This document shows positions 43,253 to 54,835 of a stretch of DNA of 64,000 nt, piece by piece; the stretch's first letter is position 1; every line of letters begins with the position of its first letter. A model generated the notes under the pieces. It was not told the origin of the DNA and did no database searches. It was given only the letters and a program-made list of their open reading frames with translations. The DNA comes from Coenobita brevimanus. Lineage: Eukaryota; Arthropoda; Malacostraca; Decapoda; Coenobitidae. The stretch lies in the NCBI GenBank assembly GCA_032717465.1, contig CM064715.1, positions 41,351,659 through 41,415,658 of the forward strand. Direction: 5' to 3'. Position numbers and translations under genes: made by a program.

Positions 43253-44549
43253 TAAATGTATACAGTAAGTATAATCATTCATACCGCTTTTATTCTTTGT
43301 TGACTGTTGTTGTGTCCCAGACTCATCTGACTGAACCCATTGGATTGCAGGACATGAGCCACTGTTGGGTACTTCCAGAGATCTTTTGTTAGGGTTATGT
43401 TGAAGGACTGTCTGTGTTATTAGAGTGAGATGAATGAGTTATGTGTGTTGAGGTGCGTGTGGGAGGGAGTGAGGAAATTACAGTGAGGGCATACTGCGTC
43501 ATGGTTCTTAGTTCTTGATGTTGAGTTAAGGGCTGTACTGGTGATGTGTCTGTATCAGCCCTTCTCACTGCTCATGAAGAGGTCATACCAGCTAGAAGCG
43601 GTGAAGTTAGCCATGTCTTCTGAGAAAGACACAAAGGAGGTGTAGGACATGATAACATAGCAGCAGACTCAGGTCACTCCATCAAGGAAAACTGGAAGGG
43701 TGCTGTCCATTATTCAAGGGCTTCTAGATTATCCCATATGAGGTTGCATGCAGAGTAGAACTGTGCTGTGAGCAGTGCAGAATGAAGTAGGATACAATCA
43801 CCTGGACTCTGAACAACTGAAGGTATGGGTCTGTAACCAGCCACAGACAGTGGAGATGGGATGCCAGGCCATTGTCTCCAATTTTGTAGGAAGGTAAGGG
43901 CCACAACCAGGACACAGGAAAGTGTGCAAGCCCAAGGGTGACTTGAATTGTCCAAGTGGTACGACCCCAGTGTAATGGTGGGAGGTCAGCTCCAAGGTTT
44001 GCATCGTGGGCTTCCTGGCAAGGGCCTAGTGCAATAGTCTGTGAGTTGTATTCTGTGTTGGTACTCATGTAGGGAAGAGTAATGGCCACATTGTAGTCCA
44101 ACTAGGTGTAGCCAAGTCTCAATGAAAAGGGCATCTTCTAAAGGATAAATGTCTGGTGGGGATTTGTGAAGGATATTGTTTGGCTGGAGGTTTGGGATGG
44201 CTGTGGTGACTGTGTATAAGCTTGTGAAATGTAGTGTTGGATGGAGCAAAAAAGATGTTGTTGAAACATTATTTATTTATTTTTTTTTTTTTCCCCAGCG
44301 TAATGTTGCCACTTGCATGGGGTGGATTCTGTGATGGGGCAATTAATTGTTTACCTTGTACATTTGGGTGGTGCATACTTGGGAATACCTGTATGCTGTA
44401 TTGTATTTGTTTTATGGTGCATGTGATCTTTATTTATGGTGTCTGTATATCCTGCCATTGCACTTAAAGGTTTGTGTTTTTTAAGCTTTGCTATATTTGC
44501 AGCTATTAAAGCAGAGGCCTAGCTAGATAGCTTGAGCTTGTGTAAACTG
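43253..44549. other. Unassigned region
   Basis: Several short frames exist on the minus strand (43710-44249) with no recognisable domain and no coherent extension. A T run lies at 44279-44292. Confidence 0.4.
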
Positions 44550-44559
44550 TTGTTAAAGT

Positions 44560-44846
44560 CTCTCTATCTATCTATTGCCAGACGCCTCAATCCCGTTCGG
44601 GATGGCCACAAACAAATTGCCTCCATGTCGCCCTGTCCCCCGCTATTTCACTGCCCCGCTCCCAACTCACACCCCCCTCTCTCATATACCTCTCCACCCC
44701 ATCCCTCCATCTCATCCTCGGCCTCCCCCTCTTCCCCCCTCCTCCTCACTCACTCACACTCTCTTCATCAGTCTTTCACCCTCCATTCTCTCAACATGGC
44801 CAAACCAGCTCAGTGTATTCCTCCTAACACTTCCTATCACATCCTA
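44560..44846 (-). mobile_element. RTE-B LINE 3' fragment with 10-bp target duplication
   Basis: It starts at (CTAT)n and GCCAGACGCCTCAATCCCG. TTGTTAAAGT lies on both sides (44550-44559 and 44847-44856), giving an exact insertion boundary. It is 287 bp, 5'-truncated, and closely similar to the 3.6 kb copy. Confidence 0.95.
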
Positions 44847-44856
44847 TTGTTAAAGT

Positions 44857-45471
44857 GATATTATTAAATGTTTTCAGTTATTCATTCTGCTGTCCAAAGG
44901 CAGTGCCCATGAGTGTTTTCTAGGCATCCAGTATATGAGATGCCTTGTTTGCTCAGAAAAATTTACATGTGTAAGCAACATAAATCCAAGAATTAGGGGA
45001 TATCTTTCCAAGTTAAAGAAGGGAAAAAAGAGGGAAACTTGAGGGGGTGTTTGAGATTCATGTCTGTCAGGAGTGAGTTAAATGATAGTTAATTTTGCTG
45101 ATGAAGTATTGTTTTGTGCAAGTTAGTGTTCCAGCGACTGTATGTACTGTTGGAGTTGGTCTGCTGGTTGTTGAGTTTTGGAGTATTATGGAGCTACTGC
45201 TGGGTCAACAGCATAGGACAGTACAGTACTGTTATTGGAGGGGAGATGGGTAGATCATGGAGGAAAAGGTTAATGGTTAGAGGCCTGAACCCTGTGGGAT
45301 AACTTGTGTGTGAATGACCTAGTCTTCTTTTACAGCAAAAGCCACAACCAGAGTTAGCATTTGAAGGTGCGGAGAATAGTCAGGTAGAAATCATGTACGT
45401 ATCCATCCGTCCATATTACTTTCCTCAGTTCCCGTATCGTGCTATCTCACACACTGATTCATTATATACAG
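44857..45471. other. Unassigned spacer
   Basis: Nothing recognised. Confidence 0.4.
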
Positions 45472-45738
45472 CTATCTTCTTGGTGTACTACACCTCCCTC
45501 CACGTTCAGACTTCATTGCACACAGCCTTCTCACCATCCTATTTATATCTATTCCATTTATCGGACCATACTTTGTAAGTGCATTCTCTTCTGCTATTTT
45601 ATCAGCTGATTTCTTTACATCCTCAGACATCTCAAGGTTTCTTATCCTATCAAATCTGTGCAACCCACACACACATTCCCTGACCTCTTCATCTGTAACT
45701 CCTTCACTGTAATGACATTTTATATTTATTTTTGCCAC
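45472..45738 (-). CDS. Unidentified hydrophilic ORF (88 codons)
   Basis: I do not recognise it. The frame reads HYSEGVTDEEVRECVCGLHR, then RNLEMSEDVKKSADKIAEEN, and ends MVRRLCAMKSERGGRCSTPR. There is no ATG at its start, only an upstream stop at about 45756, so it is at best an exon or an element fragment. On the same strand 45766-45886 another frame reads RYETVGYNEVNLKYLRKRFM, also protein-like and ending 28 bp upstream, which suggests one decayed coding unit of about 140 codons. There is no membrane segment. The residue mix is unlike low-complexity noise. Confidence 0.35.
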   Translation of the reverse strand: MAKINIKCHYSEGVTDEEVRECVCGLHRFDRIRNLEMSEDVKKSADKIAEENALTKYGPINGIDINRMVRRLCAMKSERGGRCSTPRR

Positions 45739-45883
45739 CTCCAGATAATTTTATTCATATTAAGAGAAACATTTGGTATTGGGGGTTACAGACACACTCC
45801 ATTAACCCACTGTTCATAAATCTTTTCCTCAAGTACTTTAAATTAACCTCATTGTATCCTACTGTTTCATATCTTTTATAAAG

Positions 45884-46016
45884 GCTTCATCATGCTTGCA
45901 TGCATCAGCCTTGGTTATGTAATGGTGGCCTTCCATGCTGCTTAATCTCTTGCAGCCTCCCTATTCAGTCCCCATTCCTTGAGATCACACTCTGTGACCT
46001 CATCCCAGGTCTCATA
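45884..46016 (-). mobile_element. RTE-D extreme 3' fragment
   Basis: The reverse strand reads TWDEVTECDLKEWGLNREAA, the C-terminus continuing from the RGRPRKTWDE motif of RTE-D. It is very short and 5'-truncated. The 3' boundary matches the copy at 42075. Confidence 0.7.
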
Positions 46017-46312
46017 GTAACAAGATAAAATAAGTCACCAAAGTGCAGTGGTTAATCCACTGAATCTAACATCTTTAACCTTATTCTTGCCATCTCCAAA
46101 GTGACTTTTGACAGCTTAGGAGAGATTATTTGAAATGGAAGGTCTAGGTTAAATATTAGCCTCTTTACCACAAGGGGACTCTGCCAAAATGGTATAAACT
46201 GCCTATAATTTATTCACATGAACTTGGCCCATATTTTCCACCTTTTGCAGCTTATTTCGCCTGGCTCAGTTGCAGAAAAAGACAGTATTACAGTGCTACA
46301 TCCTTTTCATAG
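46017..46312. other. Unassigned spacer
   Basis: Nothing recognised. Confidence 0.4.
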
Positions 46313-46875
46313 CACAGGCAACCCCCCAGATTCACAGGTCTGAAATTCACAGCCCCTTCTTTTATGTAGATTTCCCCCAGTAAAAAATTTTCAGCGATCT
46401 GAGTCCGCGGAAAGCACTGGGAGGCATTCGTGGAGCCAGTTATTTCTCATGCTCAGCCAGCTGCGCACTGTTTCATGAGGAGGCCGCACCCGTACATACC
46501 TCACAGCTGGGCCCACCGCTCTCCCTCTCTCTCACTCTTTCACCTGTGCTTGCGTGCAAACACCTCCACTATGCTCTCACAAGGTATCTGGATTGATTAG
46601 CTTTTAACTTTCTTTAGTGCCATACCCTAGTGCTCTCATTTGTGGAAGGGCTTCAGTTGCAGTGCTGTGCTACACTGCAGAGCAATGTACGACCCTATTT
46701 TATGAATTTTTGTGCATGTTAGTGTGATAACTTGTGCTACCACATGTGTGTGCCATACTGGGGTAATAGCCTAGGGTCAGTATTAATTTGTGCCATAGCC
46801 TAGTTCTCCCACGTGTGAACGTTATAATTGCAGTGCTTTGGTAAACAGTAAAGCATTATGGCCCTGTTCTGTGTA

Positions 46876-46919
<44 letters not shown>

Positions 46920-47986
46920 CAGTACAATCCCAGCAATCCGGTATCCAGACAAACGGAATACTCAGAACAACGGGAAAATTCAAGGGCTGGTAAAAATGTC
47001 TAAGTTATAACTGTGCGCCAATTTGAATGGACCGCCAAACCGCCGTTTGATTGTGTCACATGAGGCTGGGGGAAGTCAGACAAAGCGAGGTGAAGGCATT
47101 TCCGGCTGATGTAAATCCCTAGCAAATCCTCTTAACCACCCCTCCTCTCCCCCTCTTTCCCCTACTAGAATTCAGTCATCCTCCACACCTTCCAAAAATC
47201 ACCAGTCTGCGTTTTGCCACCAGACAGTAAACAAGGTCTCTTGCTATTGTGTTCCTCTGATAGACGGTAATTTGTACACTCCAAAATGCCTAAAGTGCAA
47301 ACTAAACGTAAGCGTATCGTTTTTACCTTGAAACAGAAGCTGGACATATGCAACAGACTTGAAAAAGGCGAACATTATAAAACACTAATGGCTGAATATA
47401 AATGTTAATAGGAATAAAAGTTTACTTTGTTGGAAGAAAAATAAATAAATAATATGCCTGCATTTCATACGTACATCATTTATTTTATTTTCTGCAAAAC
47501 AGCTGAGTGGCGGGTGAGGGGTGGAGTGATGGAGGTCAGGTAGGGAAGAAGAAGAACAGGCGGAAACGTAAACAAACTCACGTGGGGGCACAGGTGTTGT
47601 GATAATTCTACAGTGCAGTCTTAACACATCATCAGTTCACTAATAAATGTTCAAGCTTTTATTTCTATATTTTATTTTTCAATTTTTATGAGTACAGTAC
47701 ATATAATGAATACAGTAATTCGGTAAACAATGGACTGGTGTAATTTGCAGTACTGCTAGTTGCTAGACATTGCACACGTGCGTTATGACCATGGTGTGTG
47801 TTTACAAGGCAGTTTTTCAGGCTGAATCTCTTAGTGTAACCCCTAATGTGACTGGTGAGTACCTGAACTGTATTTACTGCTGTGATAGCCTTTGTATAGA
47901 TTTGACTTGAAAATCAGAAATACGGGAAAAATCTGTAACTGGGAAGGTAAATTCCCCAAGCCACCTGGTTAACTGGGATTGTACTG
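46920..47986 (+). mobile_element. Tigger-like element nested in the Tigger leader
   Basis: Ends CAGTACAATCCCAGCAATCC and, in reverse, CAGTACAATCCCAGTTAACC are inverted repeats, flanked by TA (46918-46919 and 47987-47988). At 47286-47405 it codes [20 protein letters not shown] through KTLMAEYKC, a 40-residue pogo-type HTH stub ending in a stop. The catalytic domain is deleted. Confidence 0.9.
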
Positions 47987-48036
47987 TATATATATTAAAC
48001 TGTGTGATAACTTGTTATCTGACAAGTGTATCCAGC

Positions 48037-50205
48037 ATGAGCCCTAAGTGACCTGCTTCTTCTAATGGTGAGGGCACCACCCCTAAGCACCTTAACCCTT
48101 TAACCGCGGGTGTCATCCCAGAATGACATTGCAAAAACTGGACCAAACCACGGGTGTCATTCTCGAATGTTTGTGAATATTTTGAATACTGCGCGTTTTT
48201 TCCGTGCGCCAATTGTTTCAAGGGAGAGTAGCTATTAAGTTCTTTCACTCCAGCCGACCCCCACCTCCCTCCTCCCACCCCCCGGGCCACCACCTCCCAC
48301 CCCCCGGGCCCCCCACCCTACCCCTGACCAAACACGCATCAGTATCTGTCCAGCTGTGTGAGTGACAACACCGCTGATGTGGCAGTGAAGTGCGGTCAAT
48401 TACAGTGCCTTTTACCTGCCTCAGTGAACACAGACTGGGTGTTTATTGTATGTGCAGTGTTCATATATGTTTATAGAATTATTATCAGAATGAGGTTGGC
48501 ATTTGGTAATGGTGTGTGAGCAAAAAATAGTGATTACAACACCGCTGATGTGGCAGTGAAGTGCGGGCAATTACTGTGCCTTTTACCTGCCTCAGTGAAC
48601 ACAGAGTGGGTGTTTATCGTATGTGCAATGTTCATATATGTTTATAGTATTATTATCAGAATAAGGTTGGCATTTGGTAATGGTGTGTGAGCGAAAAATA
48701 GTGATTTTAGATCACTCACTTCTAATGGCACTGCCCATCCAGTGATAGTCAACGAAATCATGAAACCTACATCATTGCAAAGCCGAAGGTTAGTACTTTC
48801 TAATGGTACCTTATTTTTCGCTCTAGATTTATTCTGTGCAGAGTTATAAAGGTTTAAAGTTTGTTTACATTTTGGCTGGAACCCCTGCGGGAGAGGCCAG
48901 TCGGGGCAAAACATTGCCCGCGGTTAAAGGGTTAAGAAAATGATGAGCCTAGAAGACAAGGTGAAGTTGCTAGATAAGTGTAGGGAGGGCATGACGTATG
49001 CTGCTGTTGGAAAACTCTTTAATGTAAATGAGAGCACGGTACGCTCCATTAAGAAAAACAAGGAAGAGATTAGGGTGGCACTGGCAGCAGCTGCACCTCC
49101 CTCGGCTAATTTGTGTCGCATGCCAGGGATAAGGTGCTGTCTAAGATGGAGAATGCTCTCTATCTTTGGATAGTGGACCAAAACAGAAAATGCAATACCA
49201 TAGACAACAACACCATCAGGGAGAAGGCCAAGGCCCTTTATGCAAGAATGGCTGCTGAGAAGGCGGAGCAGGCTACTCAGGCCGAGCAGGACACTCTTAG
49301 CACCAACCCTCCCCCATTCGGTGCGAGCAAGGGGTGGTTCGACCGATTCTGCAAGCAGTTCTCCCTGCAGAGTTTGAAAAGGACAGGGGAGTCTGCTTCA
49401 GCCAACCATGAGGCTGCAAAAACATTCCCGATGGAACTATAGAAAATCATTGAGGAGAAGGGCTACAGGCCAGAGCAGGTGTGGAATGTGGACGAGACAG
49501 GCCTTTAATGGAAAAAAAAAAGCCATCCAGAACTTACTATGCAAGGGAGGAAAGGCAGGTGCCTGGGTTTAAGGCAGCAAAGGACCGCTGCACCCTGCTG
49601 CCTGTGGCAATGCTGCTGGGCATATGATTAAGCCCGGGTTCATTTACAAATCCGAAATTCGCCAAGTACTCAAGCACTGCAACAAGAACCTCCTCCCCAT
49701 GCACTGGATGAATTATAAAAAGGCATGGACCACCACCAGCATTTTTGTTAATTGGGTTCACCACTGCCTCCTGAAGGAGGTATGATCCTACCTGGGCATT
49801 TCCATCAAAATCCTGATTGTCCTGGACAACACTCTGGGCCACCCAACATCGCTGGAAGGGTTATGCGAGGAGGTGCAAGTGATGTTTTTGCTCCCTAACA
49901 CCACATACCTGATACAACCACTTGATCAGGGTGTAATAAGTGTATTTAAGGCCTATTACACCCGCTGGTCCACGGCAAGGCTACACTCAACCATGGACAC
50001 ATATCCTGGCCTTGGTGTAGTGGATTATTGGAAGGGGTTCACCATCGCAGACTGCCTCTCGGTGGTGCAGGAGAGCATGCAAGATTTGCGGCCTGAAACT
50101 GTGAATGGCTGCTGGAAGTTGCTGTGGCTGGGGTATGTCAGTGATTTTGAGGAGTTTGCTCCTAGTGACCAGGTGGACCAGGCCATTAGGAGGGAAGCAA
50201 AAGTC
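48037..50205 (+). pseudogene. Tigger (CENP-B/DDE_1) transposase, broken
   Basis: It opens MSPK, stop, PASSNGEGTTPKHL, then the TTAA-flanked insertion, then KKMMSLEDKVKLLDKCREGM, a psq HTH (NVNESTVRSIKKNKEE). A second CENP-B-type HTH follows at 49120-49430 (KGWFDRFCKQFSLQSLKRTG). The DDE_1 catalytic traces are VWNVDETGL (49489), ILIVLDNTLGHP (49810) and LIQPLDQGVISVFKAY (49913), in the pogo D-D-D order. Frameshifts near 49110 and 49610 and stops at 48049, 49440 and 49507 inactivate it. The protein would have been about 550 residues; the end is lost to RTE-D sequence. Confidence 0.9.
48096..48931. mobile_element. piggyBac-like MITE 1 (TTAA-flanked, 836 bp)
   Basis: Ends CCCTTTAACCGCGGG and, in reverse, CCCTTTAACCGCGGG are perfect inverted repeats. 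TTAA duplications lie at 48092-48095 and 48932-48935. A 171-bp tandem duplication occupies 48365-48535 and 48536-48706. Removing the element with one TTAA leaves the Tigger frame intact (AAG CAC CTT AAG AAA). Confidence 0.95.
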
Positions 50206-51115
50206 TCTGTGACTCAGACTTCGCCCTGTATACCTCTCTTCTAGCCCTACGCTTGGCACCCAAGTATTCCTCCTTGCTACCACCCTTCTTCCATTCTCGG
50301 AAAAGCCTTCTTTTCTCCTTAACTGCAGCTTCTACACCCTCATCCCACCACCAAGTTACTTTATGTCTTGGTGGTCCTCTTGTCCAACCGCATGTTACAT
50401 CAGTAACTCTCAAGAGATTGTTCTTGAGGGCTCTGTACTGTTCATTAACACCTCTTTCTACAGTACCCTGTTCAGCCACCACTCTCCTCATCTCGCTATA
50501 GAAGGCATCCCTTACTACTTGGTTTTTCTGCTTCCATATTTGCATTTTAACAGGATCCCTTAGCATGGAGGAAGAGCCCTCCCAAGGAAAGGCAACAGCT
50601 TGTTGAACTTCCTCCAACCACTCCTTTCCCAAGCCATACAACTAGCTCCAGCTGCACCTCCAGCACATAACATGTCCCCTAAATAACAAAACTCCTTCAC
50701 ACACTCAAAGAGACTCTCCAGCAAGATAATCCTTTCACACCTCTTAATCTTTACATACTCTCCCCAACAGCCTACTTCTGATATAGTGCTACTACAGCTC
50801 TTCTGCACCTACATATCTCAAACACAGCACAAGATGGAGTCATTTCCCACACCCTTGCGGCAAATTGCATGTGGTCACGCCCCCTCTGCTTGGACAGTAT
50901 TGCCACTAGCCCTAGATGTCATCACCTTTGTTTTATCTCCATTTACTGTCAAGCCCTTCTGTCCAAATCTGTCTCTCCATTTCCTAAAGCATTCTTCCAC
51001 CTCCCTTTCATTCTCTGCAATCAACACCAAGTCATATGCATACATACAACATCTCCCATGGGAGTCCATTTCTGAAGTCATGTGAGTGCTTCAAGCATCA
51101 TGACAAACAAAGAGT
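50206..51115 (-). pseudogene. RTE-D pieces in permuted order
   Basis: On the minus strand the palm (51081-50875, AYDLVLIAENEREVEECF) and thumb (50808-50560, LLESLFECVKEFCYLGDMLC) come first. The region that should precede the palm (50556-50206: QVVRDAFYSEMRRVVAEQGT, RHKVTWWWDEGVEAAVKEKR, RARREVYRAKSESQRLLL) comes last. The zinc finger is reduced. Either two independent truncated insertions or a rearranged head-to-tail pair explains the order. Confidence 0.8.
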
Positions 51116-51125
51116 GAAGTAAATA

Positions 51126-52262
51126 CAGCAATACCTCGATATACGATACCCCTAGATGCGATACCCCGGCTTAACGATGGGTTTTGATTTCTTAACCGAT
51201 TTTGATGATATTTTAGACAAAAATTGTGTGTTTAGGTTTATTTATAAGCTGTTTTTAGACTTAGATTAACCTCTTACCTGCGGGGATGTTTGGACCACGC
51301 CGTGCCCCTCCCGCAGGGATAGCAGGAAATCTAGACAATACACAATAAATTAGCTACTTCCAGGTCAATGGAAGTATCACTTAGCCTTTTCCCCTTTTTT
51401 TTATATATTTTTTAGTATGAGAATAGGTCATAAGGGACATTTCAGTGGGTAATGAACAGGGAAAATTAGCAACCCATTGCACGTGGGGTGTTGCCAGGTG
51501 GCAAATTAGCTACTTCATGGCCAATGGCAGTATCAATTAGCCCTTTCCCTATTTTTATATATTTTTTAGTATGAGAATAGGGAAGAGGGCACATTTCAAT
51601 GGAAAAAGTGAATGGAAAAAAACCGGCCGGGAGTTGCATTGCGCGGCCAGGCTGTAGCTACGTCAGGGAGAAGGTGGGAAGGCAAGGCAAACACAGAAAA
51701 ATGGTTAAATTGGTAACACTGGATGCGAGTACTAGCGGTATTAGCAGCGCTGCCAATAGCCACACACTGGCAGTACTGACAGATGACGCAAGACCGCAGT
51801 TGAAAGCCCGGGCAATTTTTAAAATCCCTGGATCACAGAAGCGACGCCCCGAAGTATGGTACTTGTGTAACGAGCGTCACGGTAGTGACAGCCTGCGGGT
51901 AAGGGGTTAATGTGTTTTAGCCATAGGTGAGGTGAACATTGTTATTTTGGGGTACAGTTTACTAAGCTTGATTTTTTCCAGACTTATTTTTGATGATTTT
52001 CAGATTTTATTTATTGGTTTTAGTGAGTTTTTAACAGATTTTAGGCTTAGGCTAGCTTCCTTGACAGCTGTTAGGCCATTTAGATTGGCTTTAAACTTGT
52101 TTTTGGGCCCATTTGGGTGGGTTTTGGGCTTGGTTTGGGGGGAAACCCAAGGCTGGTAAACGCTCCACATTACATGTTTAAAGTACCCTGATATACGATA
52201 CCTCGCCTAATAATGGAGTTTTACCTGACCAATTACATTGTTAAACCGGGGTATGCCACCTA
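51126..52262. mobile_element. Tigger-like MITE with nested piggyBac-like element
   Basis: The left end CAGCAATACCTCGATATACG follows TA. The right side (reverse strand GGTGGCATACCCCGGTTTAA) resembles the left subterminal ATACCCCGGCTTAACGATG. The right border is imprecise. No transposase. Confidence 0.6.
51270..51906 (+). mobile_element. piggyBac-like MITE 2 (TTAA-flanked, 637 bp)
   Basis: Ends CCTCTTACCTGCGGG and, in reverse, CCCCTTACCCGCAGG. TTAA lies at 51266-51269 and 51907-51910. It has a ~95-bp partial duplication (around 51350-51460 and 51500-51605, sharing TTTTTTAGTATGAGAATAGG). A 103-codon frame at 51599-51910 ends in KIPGSQKRRPEVWYLCN, faintly like a piggyBac C-terminal Cys-rich tail; this is weak. 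Confidence 0.85.
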
Positions 52263-52544
52263 TATTACATTCTCTGGCTGAAGGAACTAAGTTTCATTTC
52301 AGTTAAAAGTACAGTATATGTACCAGCAACAGTGAATAAGGAGAGATGGGTTACTCTCAGGTCTGCATTCCCATTGACAACACCTCATTCTTAGCAGTTT
52401 ATTTGGCTTGTTGCACCTTAATGTTCTCCTTTATGCTATTTATATCTTCTCAAATTAAACAAGGTATGCATGAAATGGCTCATACCCCTACACTTGAAGG
52501 GGTAACTTGGGACTGGCTGTTACTGTTTTTTATTATTATCTATT

Positions 52545-52670
52545 AGTGGTAATGGTGGTGTCTGTCATCCTCATACATGATATAGTGCCATGTGCTTCTT
52601 TCTTAGGTGACTCTGTAATGAAAGACAAGTCCAATGGTTTCCTATAATCCAGGAAACTATGTACAACAGT
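52545..52670 (+). mobile_element. RTE-tailed SINE-like repeat, body fragment
   Basis: CAATGGTTTCCTATAATCCA and flanking blocks match 24450-24520. It lacks head and tail and abuts the RTE-C 3' UTR. Confidence 0.6.
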
Positions 52671-52674
52671 GGAT

Positions 52675-54605
52675 GATAACATCATCATTATCATCATCTG
52701 GACCTCCATTCCCACCCAAGGGCAGGGCGAGGAGTAGCAACGTCCAGAGAGCCTAAGTTTGCGCAGTTCAGTGGGCCCCACTTCCATTCACTCATCATGC
52801 AAGACCACGGAATCCTGGCGCCATCAGAATGGCCAAAAAAAACATTTCACTGTGTTCTGTAGCTTCACATGTACCTATCTGATAGAGCTAATCCGAATGC
52901 TGTCACGATAAAAAGGGGTGCCAAGTCCCTGGTTATGCATTTCTTCGCATAAAATTCATCTAGCCAGTTTGGTCTCTTGTCAGTCCCTTAGCCTCACCAA
53001 CTTCCATACTTCTATTCCTCACACACTCATCCACCATATCCCTTCACCTTCTTGGCCTACAGTACCTTGCCTCCTCCCTCCTTCAAATTTGCTCAGATAT
53101 ACCTTTTTCACCACTCTTTTGTCATCCATTCTGTCCACATGACCAAAACATATCAGTACACTTTCTTTGATTCTAGTGTCCACAAACCTCCTCATTCCAC
53201 ATCTTTCACAAATCACATTATTCCATATCCCATCCACTCTCTGCACTTCACATACATTTCTCAGCAGTCCCATCTCCACTGCTCTTACTCTCAACTTTTC
53301 ATTTTCATGCCACACCATAGTCTCACATCCGTATGTTAAAGTTGGCACTAACACTCCTTCATATAAGCCTTATGCAGCTGCAATACACAAGCCTCTGTTT
53401 TTTATCAAGGCTTTCATAGCACCAGCTACTTTCCTTCCTTGTGTCACTGTACTTTCCACTTCTTTTTCACATTTTCCTCTCTTTTCTATCACTGTACCCA
53501 GGTATTTGAACTCTCACCAATTCCAGTCTCTCCTCATGAACTGTAACACACTGGGAGTCACCTTCTTTCTCAGTAACCATCACTTTACTCTTTTTTACAC
53601 TTACTCTGAAGGCACAACACTCACAGACATCCACAGAACTCTGCACTAATCTACAAAGCTCTTGTCTGGTATTTGAAAGCAGCACTGCATCATCAGCATA
53701 CAACAAATTTGAGATATGCCATCCATCACCATTCATTACCGCCATCCCTTTCTCCATTACACATGTTTTTACTTCTCTCATCACCCCATCCATGTATATA
53801 ATGAACAACCATGGGGACATGACACAACCTTGTTGCACGCCCACATTGATCATTCACTTAGATGCCCATTTACCCTTACACATGCTTCATTACCATCATA
53901 AAAACTCTTGACAGCACCTAGCAGCGTACCATCTACACTGTACATGTGCAGAACCTTCCACAGTCCTTCTCCGTCTACTTTGCTGTACGCTTTTTCCAGA
54001 TCCATAAATGCCATAAACACTTTTATGTTCTTCTCACACACCTTCTCCATTATCTGTCTCACTGCACATATTTGATCCACATATTCTTTGCCACTCCTAA
54101 AGCCACCCTGTTCATCACTCACTAGGACTTCTGATATCCCTTTTACTTTCTCTGTAATAATTCTTCCATATACCTTCCTTACCACAGTCAGTAGACTTAT
54201 GTTACAATAATTCTTACACTCACTTTGCTCAACTTTATTTTTGTACAGGGGTACAATCACTGCCTTTTTCCACTCTAATGACACAGTTTCACTCATCCAT
54301 GCCTTCTTACATATCTCCAACAAGCACTTCATTCCACTCTCTCCACTACACTTAACCATCTCTGCATACACTTCATTAACCCCAACTGCTTTCCCATTTT
54401 TCAGCCATTTCACAGCATTCTTCACCTCTGCAAGTGTCAAGTTTCTTGGCACTGCAGTCCTTCTTAGTGCCAAGAAACTTGTACACCCTCAAAACCAATC
54501 ATATTAACAATCGCTTTGCTCTCTCCATTCCCATTTATCAGACTTTCAAAATATTATTTCCATCTGGTCATTACTTCATACCCATGGGTTAATAATCTAC
54601 CACTT
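52675..54605 (-). mobile_element. RTE-C LINE, longer copy
   Basis: The 3' UTR (52675-52960) is the reverse of 11440-11680, ending at ATCATCATC repeats. The copy extends further 5' than the one at 10.2 kb, into the RT linker at about 54600 (SGRLLTHGYEVMTRWK). Confidence 0.9.
53019..54473 (-). pseudogene. RTE-C reverse transcriptase, broken
   Basis: Minus-strand frames: 54473-53850 covers the fingers and first acidic motif (WKKAVIVPLYKNKVEQSECK, AFMDLEKAYSKVDGEGLWKV). 53853-53467 covers VGVQQGCVMSPWLFIIYMDG and the catalytic LLYADDAVLL (53690). 53354-53019 covers GCETMVWHENEKLRVRAVEM and FGHVDRMDDKRVVKKVYLSK. Frame breaks near 53852 and 53500 split it. YADD is intact here, unlike the 10.7 kb copy. 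Confidence 0.9.
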
Positions 54606-54639
54606 ACATCATATAACCAAATAATGGGGTAATGTGGAA

Positions 54640-54835
54640 CATACTATGGTGCCCCTGTTAACTGGGTGGAGACACAGATGCAGCATCCATCCAGGAACTA
54701 ACCTCCACACACCTCCCTGCATTTTTTCACAGTGAGGTGCTGTACACTGCAAGGGAATATCAGTTCATTGCACAATCCAGCAGGAATGATTACTTGCCTG
54801 CAGTTGATGGGTCTGCTCAACCAAAGACTGTTTGA
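54640..54835 (+). repeat. Dispersed repeat family X, copy 3
   Basis: It shares GCAGCATCCATCC and GCCTGCAGTTGATGGGTCTG with the copies at 14.0 and 22.6 kb. There is no coding content or flanking duplication. Confidence 0.5.

Larger units (their letters stand above)
46313..50205 (+). mobile_element. Tigger transposon, degenerate, with two nested insertions
   Basis: The left end CACAGGCAACCCCCCAGATT is a plausible Tigger terminus. A long leader then contains a second Tigger-like element (46920-47986) in an AT repeat. The coding region contains a piggyBac-like MITE (48096-48931). The right side is cut at 50205 by RTE-D sequence, so the right terminal repeat is lost. Confidence 0.7.

Noticed and set aside
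43710..44249. Overlapping minus-strand ORFs of 68-125 codons
   Set aside because: No domain, no coherent extension and no codon pattern; kept as unassigned.
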